From: Alkalihalobacillus sp. LMS6
GTDB taxonomy: Bacteria > Bacillota > Bacilli > Bacillales > Bacillaceae_D
Assembly: GCF_024362765.1 (NCBI RefSeq)
Contig: NZ_CP093302.1
Location: 244,001 to 308,000, forward strand
Length of the DNA: 64,000 nt
Direction: 5' to 3'
The translations under genes and the position numbers were made by a program. The first letter of the stretch is position 1; every line of letters begins with the position of its first letter. The notes beneath the pieces are model-generated. The model was not told where the DNA came from and did not search any database. It worked only from the letters and a program-made list of their open reading frames with translations. Below are positions 57,870 through 64,000 of this stretch, piece by piece.

Positions 57870-58847
57870 GTGAAGACAGCAAGTACATTACTATCGGTGG
57901 TAGCAATTGGATTATTGGCAGCTTGTGGAGGCAGTGAATCGAGTTCAGAAGAAACGAATCAAACGAGTGAAGGGGGGATCACGGTTTCAGACATACACGG
58001 TGAACAAACGTTTGAAACGGTACCTGAAAAAGCGGTCGTACTTGACTGGATATTTGCGGAAAATCTTTTGTCGTTTGGAATTGAACCAACTGGAATGGCT
58101 GAAATTGAATCGTATCAGGAATGGGTTGATATCGGATCAGACGGTTTAAGCGATACGGTAGATGTCGGCTCTCGCTCTGAACCAAATCTAGAAGCGATTG
58201 CACAATTAGAACCAGATGTTATCTATGCAATTGATTTTAGAGCAGATGCGATGATGGAAGAGCTAGAGAAAATTGCACCGGTTCTCGTGTACAATCCATA
58301 TCCAGAAGAAGAATTAGGGTTAACCCAGTATGACGAGATGGAAGAGACCTATTTAGAAATGGCGAAATTATTTGATAAGACGGATGAAGCGAATGATGTG
58401 TTAGCTGATTTGGAAACGACATATGAAGAAGCGGAACAAGCTTTATCTGAGATTGATTTAGAGTCAAGAGAGTTTGCGCTTACGATGGCTTATAGTGATA
58501 ATCAAGCACCAGCTTTTCGAATTTCAACGCCGAATGCCCTTGCTGTTGAAGTGCTAGAACGAATGGGGTTAGAAAACGTATACGATACGGGCACGTTTGA
58601 ACCGTATGGCTTTTCAACGGTAGGGGTAGAAGAGTTCACAAAAGTAGAGGATGCCAACCTTCTTCATATTGTTCAAGGGGACGACAATGTGTTTGAGAAT
58701 CAATTGCAAGATAACTCGGTTTGGAATGATCTAACGTTTACGAAGGAAGGTCGTGTCTATGCGTTGGGTGGGGATACTTGGCCTTACGGTGGCCCTTTAT
58801 CAGCTGAAAAACTTGTACACCGCACGTTAGAAGTGTTAGATCAGTAA
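57870..58847 (+). CDS. Iron-siderophore ABC transporter substrate-binding lipoprotein
   Basis: A 325-residue lipoprotein with lipobox LLAAC near residue 19, anchored outside the membrane. The two-lobed FecB/PeriplasmicBP_2 fold is shown by the ITVSDIHGEQTFE start, VDVGSRSEPNLEAIAQLEPDVIYA segment (near residue 95) and the C-terminal GRVYALGGDTWPYGGPLSAEKL. It binds ferric siderophore or ferric citrate. GTG 57870 follows GGAGGGAAATAGT. First gene of the Fur-controlled operon. Confidence 0.93.
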   Translation: MKTASTLLSVVAIGLLAACGGSESSSEETNQTSEGGITVSDIHGEQTFETVPEKAVVLDWIFAENLLSFGIEPTGMAEIESYQEWVDIGSDGLSDTVDVGSRSEPNLEAIAQLEPDVIYAIDFRADAMMEELEKIAPVLVYNPYPEEELGLTQYDEMEETYLEMAKLFDKTDEANDVLADLETTYEEAEQALSEIDLESREFALTMAYSDNQAPAFRISTPNALAVEVLERMGLENVYDTGTFEPYGFSTVGVEEFTKVEDANLLHIVQGDDNVFENQLQDNSVWNDLTFTKEGRVYALGGDTWPYGGPLSAEKLVHRTLEVLDQ

Positions 58848-58849
58848 AG

Positions 58850-60820
58850 ATGACTGGACGTAAGCTTCATAAGAGTAAATCTTTGCTTTCCTTTTTGCTT
58901 GGTAGTTTGGCTCTATGCCTATTATCAATCATCCACCTTACGCAGGGCCAAGCAGATGTCACAATGGTTGATTTGTTTTCAAGCTGGGATCAAAGAACCG
59001 AAGCCATTATGGGCGTCCGCCTGCCGCGGGTCATCATTGGGATTTTGGCAGGAGGCTGTTTGGCAATGGCTGGGCTCGTCCTACAAACAATGACAAGAAA
59101 CCCGCTCGCTTCAGCAGGAACGTTAGGGATTAATGCAGGTGCATATTTGTTTGTTGTGATCGGTGCGCTGTTTTTTCCGGGAATGAACACGTCTTTTCTT
59201 TTTTCTTTTTTAGGCGCTTGTTTTGCCGCCTTTCTCGTGTTTATGCTTGCAGGAAAAACGATGTCACCAGTCCGGGTTGTATTGACCGGTATGATTATTA
59301 CTCTATTATTTGGTGCGTTAACGAGTAGTCTTCAACTCATGTATGAACAAGAATCCAATGGCTTATTTTTATGGGGCGCGGGTACACTTATGCAAAATGA
59401 TTGGTCAGGCGTCACTTTTATCTGGCCATTTGCTCTCGTATTAGGTGGGCTTGCGTTTTTTACAGGGAAATCGTTCGATCTTGTTCACCTTGGAGATGAA
59501 GCTGCAAAAGGATTAGGTGTGCCGGTAGGATTGGTGAAAACGTGGGGGTGGGCATTAGGTATTCTTCTTGCCGCTGCGACAGTTAGTGTGGTGGGACCAA
59601 TTGGTTTTATCGGGTTAATGGCACCGCATCTTGTTCGATTAATGGGCATTCGTGGTCATCGTCTTCAATTCATCCATTCTTTTTTGTGGGGTGCAGTCAT
59701 TCTCATTGCGGCTGATGTGCTCTCGAGAATGATTTCACCTAACAGTGAACTGCCGGTTGGAGCGATGACGGCTTTTATTGGCAGTCCTTGGTTAATGTAT
59801 TTGGCTTACAAAGCAGCAAGGAAGATGAGGAGCGATAAGCAAAAGTTAAATAGCGCAAAAAAAGCAGCTCGCCCTGTCTTGGTGACGGCCGTTCTTCTAT
59901 GTCTTTCAGCCATTGTCGGTTTTATCTCCATTTCTTTTGGAGGTGGTCAGTTTACAAGCATTCAAGAAATGGTCTCAGGTAAAATGTTTGATCATGTTAC
60001 GGTCCAATTTCGGTGGCCGAGAGTGCTCGTGTCCTTTTTGGTTGGAGCGTTGTTAGCGTTATGTGGTGCCTTGCTTCAAAATGTGTTAAAAAATCCGTTA
60101 GGAGACCCATCCATCATCGGAATTACTTCTGGAGGGGGAGCGGGAGCCCTTTTAATCTTGGTAGTATTCCCATCTCTCCCTTTTTTCTTTTTACCATTAG
60201 GCGCTTTAACAGGTTCGATTGTTGCTGTGCTAATCGTTGTACTTGCAACGCGACGATCAGGGTTTGAACCGATCTCTTTAGCGTTGATGGGGGTAGCAGT
60301 TTCTGCGATGGCGTCTGGTGTTATTCAAATCTTAACAGTGAAGGCAAGCTTAAGTGTCTCTCCAGCGCTCGTTTGGTTGGCAGGTACTACGTATAGTTCA
60401 ACGTGGAATCATGTCTATTGGTTGCTGTTGATGCTTTTCATACTTGTTCCGCTCACATTTCTAATATGCAAGCATTTAAATGTACTTGCTTTTTCAAATG
60501 AGGTGTCGATTTCTTTAGGATTAAAGGTGAAGCTATATCGACTATTGTCCATTGGGATTGCCGTTCTAATTGGAGCGATCTGCGTATCGATTGTAGGGGC
60601 AATTGGATTTATCGGTCTTCTCGCGCCACATGCAGCGCGAGCTTTAGTAGGCTCGGCGTTTCAAAGAGTCATTCCAGTAGCGATGATGATTGGCGGAACG
60701 CTTTTAATTCTTGCGGATTTTCTTAGTCGGTTTATAATGTATCCGACAGAAATTCCTTCTGGCTTACTCATTGCACTGGTCGGTGCACCTTACATTTTAT
60801 ACGTCATGCGAAAGCTTTAG
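58850..60820 (+). CDS. Fused siderophore ABC permease (two FecCD domains)
   Basis: A 656-residue protein made of two FecCD permease domains in tandem, about 1-330 and 340-656, as in E. coli FhuB. Each half has the RLPRVIIGILAGGCLAMAG / RWPRVLVSFLVGALLALCG start, a PLA or PLGDPSIIG coupling region and the GPIGFIGLMAPHLVR / GAIGFIGLLAPHAAR cytoplasmic loop with an ATPase contact. ATG at 58850, 2 bases after the binding-protein stop, coupled without its own strong site. No ATPase gene follows, so the ATPase must be encoded elsewhere. Confidence 0.93.
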   Translation: MTGRKLHKSKSLLSFLLGSLALCLLSIIHLTQGQADVTMVDLFSSWDQRTEAIMGVRLPRVIIGILAGGCLAMAGLVLQTMTRNPLASAGTLGINAGAYLFVVIGALFFPGMNTSFLFSFLGACFAAFLVFMLAGKTMSPVRVVLTGMIITLLFGALTSSLQLMYEQESNGLFLWGAGTLMQNDWSGVTFIWPFALVLGGLAFFTGKSFDLVHLGDEAAKGLGVPVGLVKTWGWALGILLAAATVSVVGPIGFIGLMAPHLVRLMGIRGHRLQFIHSFLWGAVILIAADVLSRMISPNSELPVGAMTAFIGSPWLMYLAYKAARKMRSDKQKLNSAKKAARPVLVTAVLLCLSAIVGFISISFGGGQFTSIQEMVSGKMFDHVTVQFRWPRVLVSFLVGALLALCGALLQNVLKNPLGDPSIIGITSGGGAGALLILVVFPSLPFFFLPLGALTGSIVAVLIVVLATRRSGFEPISLALMGVAVSAMASGVIQILTVKASLSVSPALVWLAGTTYSSTWNHVYWLLLMLFILVPLTFLICKHLNVLAFSNEVSISLGLKVKLYRLLSIGIAVLIGAICVSIVGAIGFIGLLAPHAARALVGSAFQRVIPVAMMIGGTLLILADFLSRFIMYPTEIPSGLLIALVGAPYILYVMRKL

Positions 60821-60845
60821 TCTTACCGATTCGATGTTTTCTACA

Positions 60846-60871
60846 GGTCACGCTTAGGTGTGGCCTTTTTT
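60846..60871 (+). terminator. Terminator of the siderophore operon
   Basis: GGTCAC and GTGTGGCC arms with GCTTAG loop, then TTTTTT. Confidence 0.8.
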
Positions 60872-60914
60872 ATGTAAATTCATTGGCATATGCATTCAAA
60901 ATGAATCGCGTCAT

Positions 60915-60946
60915 CAACTGATTTGTTAAAATCAGTTGTTTTTTTG
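60915..60946 (+). terminator. Second terminator hairpin
   Basis: CAACTGATTT and AAATCAGTTG arms (GTTA loop) then TTTTTTT. No gene is attached immediately upstream. Confidence 0.8.
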
Positions 60947-61189
60947 TGAACAAAGCTCACATCAAACGAGCATCGCGCAAACGAAGAGATAAACCCGTAA
61001 TCCTGTAAAGGTATGCAAAATCAATAGGTGTTTGCACGATCATATCCTTCTTTCAGCACAACATTTTTATAGTATTCATTTAAAATAGTTCGTTTTTTTG
61101 GATAATTTGTACAATGACGTTTTGATTCAAAATCATCTATTATGAAAAAAACAAAAGGAAGAAGCTTTCCTTGAAACGGAGTGATTGAG
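60947..61189. other. Leader region of the ABC operon
   Basis: No gene supported. I looked for a thiamine (TPP) riboswitch, common ahead of ThiXYZ-type operons, and found no match to its conserved blocks. TTTTGATTCAAAA (61120-61132) is a small palindrome near the probable promoter. Confidence 0.45.
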
Positions 61190-62053
61190 TTGGCTAGAAG
61201 TGTCCTAACCAGTTCAGGTGGAGCCGGGATTTCAAAAAAAAGGCATATTCGAGAAAAGCGAGCGACTAAAATGCTTGGTGGATTTTCTCAAACAATCGTG
61301 CCACCAGTACTTGCATTTGTTATCGGTCTTGCGGTTTGGCAGTTTGGCGTCATGTTGTTAGACATTCCTCCCTATATTATGCCAACTCCAGTTCATGTTG
61401 TAGAGGCGGGAATTGAAAACTGGACAAGTTTATCGACAGCCTTATTATCGACAGTGACTTCATCGATTATCGGCTTTATTGCCAGTGTAGTGTTTGGGAT
61501 CGGGGCAGCGGTGCTCATGGCGAGTTCAAAAATGATTGAACGAGGGGTTTACCCGTATGCTGTTATTTTGCAAACAATCCCAGTGGTAGCCATTGCGCCT
61601 ATTATTGTAATTTGGTTTGGATCTGGTTTTAACGCGATTGTTATTATATCATTTCTGATCGCATTTTTTCCGATGGTATCCAACACCTTAATTGGATTAA
61701 ATGCAACGGATCGAAATATGAAGGATATGTTTCATTTATACCATTCATCTAGTTGGCAAATGATGTGGAAATTAAGATTTCCGGCTGCTCTCCCTTACAT
61801 CATTGCAGGTATGAAAATTTCTTGTACATTAGCCGTAGTAGGAGCGATTGTTGGTGAGTACATTGCTGGAGTTGGCGGTGGAGCAGGCGGTCTAGGTTAT
61901 GCGATTACGGTTGCTTCAACAAGACTGCAAACGCCGTATTTATTTACGTTAGGTCTATCTGCAGCAGTTTTCGGTGTTCTATTCTTTATTCTGGTTAGCA
62001 CACTTTCTAGGTTATTACTAAAATCTTGGCATGAATCGGAAATTCGTTCGTAA
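61190..62053 (+). CDS. ABC transporter permease (SsuC/TauC/ThiX-like)
   Basis: A 287-residue BPD-type permease with about six helices. The conserved EAA-like loop is NATDRNMKDMFHLYHSSSWQMMWKLRFPAALPYIIAGM (read near residues 170-205), and GEYIAGVGGGAGGLGYAI is typical of SsuC/TauC/ThiX proteins. A ~25-residue basic N-terminus precedes helix 1. TTG at 61190 follows CGGAG 8 bases upstream; GTG 61181 is the alternative. First gene of the three-gene importer operon. Confidence 0.87.
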   Translation: MARSVLTSSGGAGISKKRHIREKRATKMLGGFSQTIVPPVLAFVIGLAVWQFGVMLLDIPPYIMPTPVHVVEAGIENWTSLSTALLSTVTSSIIGFIASVVFGIGAAVLMASSKMIERGVYPYAVILQTIPVVAIAPIIVIWFGSGFNAIVIISFLIAFFPMVSNTLIGLNATDRNMKDMFHLYHSSSWQMMWKLRFPAALPYIIAGMKISCTLAVVGAIVGEYIAGVGGGAGGLGYAITVASTRLQTPYLFTLGLSAAVFGVLFFILVSTLSRLLLKSWHESEIRS

Positions 62054-62065
62054 GGGGGAATGGAT

Positions 62066-62845
62066 ATGGTCGCAGTCAAAACGTCATCAGAAACGAATAC
62101 GCTTATACAATTATCCAATGTTAGCAAAGTGTTTGATAACGGTGTAACCGCATTAAAAAATGTTCATTTAGCGATAAAAGAAGGGGAGTTTGTTTCGTTC
62201 GTTGGTCCTTCTGGCTGTGGGAAGTCGACGATTTTTAAAATCATCGCAGGCCTTAGCGAGCCAACGAGCGGAACTGTTGAATTACAAGCTCATTCAGCAA
62301 CGGAAAAACTGGATCAATCGGATATTGGATTCGTATTTCAACATGCAACGCTTTTACCTTGGCGATCTGTTATTGATAATGTAGCGCTTCCTTTAGAGTT
62401 AAAAGGGATAGGAAAGCGTGAGCGTCGTAAGCAAGCAAAGGCTGTCTTAAACCTTGTTGGCTTAAACGACTATGAGACTTCGCTGCCACGGCAATTATCA
62501 GGAGGCATGCAAATGCGTGTGTCAATTGCCAGGGCGCTTATTGCAAAACCAAAACTCTTGTTAATGGACGAACCCTTTGGAGCGCTAGATGAGATAACGC
62601 GACAGACGATGCATTATGAGTTGTTAAAGATTTGGGAAAAGACGAATATGACGGTGTTATTTATTACGCATAATGTGTTCGAATCTGTTTTTTTGTCCAC
62701 ACGAATAGCCGTAATGAGTGCACGTCCAGGGCGTGTGACAGATGTGCTTGATGTACCAGATTACGAGAAAAATGATTCGTTTAGAAGCACACCTGAATTT
62801 AGCAAATTAGTTGGTGAGGTTTCCAAAGGGTTACAACATGAATAG
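62066..62845 (+). CDS. ABC transporter ATPase (SsuB/TauB/ThiZ-like)
   Basis: A 259-residue ATPase: Walker A GPSGCGKSTIFK, Q-loop FVFQHATLLPWRSV, signature QLSGGMQMRVSIARAL, Walker B LLLMDEPFGALDEITR, and FITHNVFE H-loop. The PWRSVIDNVALPLELKG segment is specific to nitrate/sulfonate/taurine/thiamine-precursor importers. ATG 62066 (MVAV...) has GGGGGA close by; the ATG at 62060 is within reach too. Twelve bases after the permease stop. Confidence 0.92.
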   Translation: MVAVKTSSETNTLIQLSNVSKVFDNGVTALKNVHLAIKEGEFVSFVGPSGCGKSTIFKIIAGLSEPTSGTVELQAHSATEKLDQSDIGFVFQHATLLPWRSVIDNVALPLELKGIGKRERRKQAKAVLNLVGLNDYETSLPRQLSGGMQMRVSIARALIAKPKLLLMDEPFGALDEITRQTMHYELLKIWEKTNMTVLFITHNVFESVFLSTRIAVMSARPGRVTDVLDVPDYEKNDSFRSTPEFSKLVGEVSKGLQHE

Positions 62846-62859
62846 AAGGTTGGGATGAT

Positions 62860-63828
62860 ATGAAACGATTGATGATATTCGGTGGATTTGTGTCGATGTT
62901 TTTAATTTCAGGTTGTGCCTTAAATAGTCAAGGCGCAGAAGACGATGGATCGATTAAATTAATTCTTAACTGGTTTCCAAAAAGCCAGATGGGAGGGTAT
63001 TATGCTGCGGATACGGAAGGATATTACGAAGAGAATGGATTAGAAGTAGACATTCAACCTGGTGGACCGGAAGTTTCTGCTATTCAGCAAGTGGTCGCAG
63101 GTGATGGGGACTTTGGACTTGCTCATGCGGATCAATTACTACTTGCTCGAAATGAAGGAATGGAACTTGTGGCGATTGCTGCAACGATGCAGAATAGCCC
63201 ACAAGTGCTCATGACCCATGAAGGACATGGGCTAGAAAATTTTGAAGATCTTAATGGACGAACTGCTTATATTGAGTCAGGGATCCCATATTGGGAGTAC
63301 TTAACAAACCACTATCAGTTAGATGAAGTGAACGAAGTCTCGTATTCTGGTCAGTACGTCAATTTCGTCACTGAAATGGAAGCCGTTAGTCAAGCTTATG
63401 AGACATCAGAACCTTATTGGATGGAGAAAGAAGGAATCAATACCGAAACATTGCTTCTCTCAGAGTCTGGTTATAATCCGTACAACGTTGTGATGTTCAC
63501 TACGAAAGAGTATCTAGAAAAAAACGAAGAGGTGGTCGCAAATTTTGTAGACGCTTTTACAGAGGGTTGGACGTATTATCGAAACAACTATCAAGACGTT
63601 AATGAAGTGATTATGGAAGCAAACGGAGAAATTGCTTTAGATGATTTAGAATTTGAAGCTGAGACACAAGAACCGTTTATTTTTGGCGGCGATGCAGAAA
63701 CATATGGTTTTGGCTATATGGATGAGTCTAGGTGGGAAACATTAATTGAACAGCTTTATTCATTAGAGTTAATTGACGAGCCCGTTCAATCCACAGAAGT
63801 ATTTACCAATGAATTTTTACCGGAATGA
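62860..63828 (+). CDS. NMT1/THI5-like substrate-binding lipoprotein
   Basis: A 322-residue lipoprotein with lipobox LISGC near residue 19. The binding domain has LNWFPKSQMGGYYAADTEGYYEENGLEVDI, which fits NMT1/THI5-like proteins, and FGLAHADQLLLARNEGM. Known members bind pyrimidine precursors of thiamine, riboflavin or related rings. Substrate not decided here: no TPP riboswitch, thiD or tenA is seen, and an XdhC-like gene may follow. It is 14 bases after the ATPase gene. Confidence 0.87.
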   Translation: MKRLMIFGGFVSMFLISGCALNSQGAEDDGSIKLILNWFPKSQMGGYYAADTEGYYEENGLEVDIQPGGPEVSAIQQVVAGDGDFGLAHADQLLLARNEGMELVAIAATMQNSPQVLMTHEGHGLENFEDLNGRTAYIESGIPYWEYLTNHYQLDEVNEVSYSGQYVNFVTEMEAVSQAYETSEPYWMEKEGINTETLLLSESGYNPYNVVMFTTKEYLEKNEEVVANFVDAFTEGWTYYRNNYQDVNEVIMEANGEIALDDLEFEAETQEPFIFGGDAETYGFGYMDESRWETLIEQLYSLELIDEPVQSTEVFTNEFLPE

Positions 63829-63932
63829 TTCAATCACTCAAAACGTATGAAAGAAATGCTGACACGAATCCACAAAGAAAAGACTGTATTTTCTATACTA
63901 TTTAAAAATTAAGTTTAGAGAGGAGCCTTTAT

Positions 63933-64000
63933 GTGGATACGATCCATTTATTAGTCAAACACCTTGCAGCATGTAAACAACGAACCATTATGGCGACAAT
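63933..64000 (+). CDS. Start of a possible XdhC/PucA-like gene (cut at window edge)
   Basis: GAGAGGAG lies 7 bases before a GTG at 63933, and the frame stays open to the window end (22 codons). The start (MDTIHLLVKHLAACKQRTI) resembles XdhC-family N-termini, where a leading helix is followed by an ATIV-type strand. An ATG at 63931 gives an immediate stop. The family call rests on a few residues only. Confidence 0.4.
   Translation, partial: MDTIHLLVKHLAACKQRTIMAT

Noticed and set aside
60980-61070. 28-codon minus-strand frame near an AGAAGGA
   Set aside because: The site is only one base from the ATG, too close for translation.
60947-61189. TPP riboswitch before the ThiXYZ-like operon
   Set aside because: No CTGAGA or ACCTGATC-type conserved blocks found; substrate is therefore left open.
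1-64000. CRISPR arrays, tRNA or rRNA genes
   Set aside because: No regular spaced repeats and no tRNA/rRNA-like segments recognised when reading both strands.

Overview
The window looks like a chromosome segment of an endospore-forming, low-GC Bacillaceae bacterium, probably an alkaliphilic or halotolerant Bacillus relative. The signs are GGAGG-type ribosome sites with frequent TTG/GTG starts, a CotD-like spore coat gene, a Rap-Phr pair, a BCCT osmolyte carrier, SdpR/SdpI and acidic secreted lipoproteins. I saw no rRNA, tRNA or CRISPR array. The species is not determined.

Layout: 1-14 kb is mostly housekeeping: BCCT carrier, hydrolase, nucleoside transporter, YkuK- and CotD-like genes, AI-2E-type permease, NAD(P)HX repair enzyme, PepSY lipoprotein, S51 peptidase, three acetyltransferases, a MerR regulator with an ABC exporter behind a 19-bp-spacer promoter, and a DinB-like protein. 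14-19 kb is accessory: decayed sequence, a Rap-Phr pair whose 46-aa Phr precursor is easily missed, a secreted cysteine hydrolase, and a small secreted peptide with a 28-aa membrane peptide.

19-31 kb is an arsenic island. It starts with arsR-arsB-arsC and an ArsN1-type acetyltransferase. It continues with a Cys-pair MarR regulator and a leftward operon of an ArsL-type radical SAM enzyme (C-terminal RCCLKC tail), an aquaporin, a G3E GTPase and a thioredoxin-fold/ArsD-like protein. A TPR regulator of RNPP type is divergent from that operon. Beyond it are an ATP-grasp ligase with an AhpD-fold partner, an ArsP-type permease with a 45-aa Cys-rich peptide, a Cys-free ArsR-like regulator and a resolvase. 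ArsL is the enzyme type that builds the organoarsenical antibiotic skeleton of arsinothricin, and ArsN1 is its self-resistance enzyme. I infer a biosynthetic and resistance island, possibly for a ligase-modified product. No arsM is present. Five unrelated island proteins carry vicinal Cys pairs, mostly at their termini.

31-37 kb is a mosaic. A pair of paralogous secreted proteins flanks a VanZ-like gene, between two 26-bp res-like sites. Minus-strand gene remnants, a FnIII/DUF3238 secreted protein and an SdpR-SdpI pair follow. 37-45 kb holds a quinone-oxidoreductase-like gene, an SDR, and a sigma-54 activator facing a near-perfect -24/-12 promoter that drives a symporter, KASIII-like and CoA-transferase operon. 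45-48.6 kb is murQ-murP-mupG for MurNAc-disaccharide recycling.

48.7-57 kb holds a decayed secreted-protein gene, a broken IS1182-type element and an intact IS21-type element abutting a lactococcin-972-like bacteriocin operon. 57-64 kb has a HesB-like gene, a Nudix remnant, a Fur-boxed siderophore uptake operon with a fused permease and no ATPase, a SsuBC/ThiXYZ-type ABC operon and the start of a possible XdhC-family gene.
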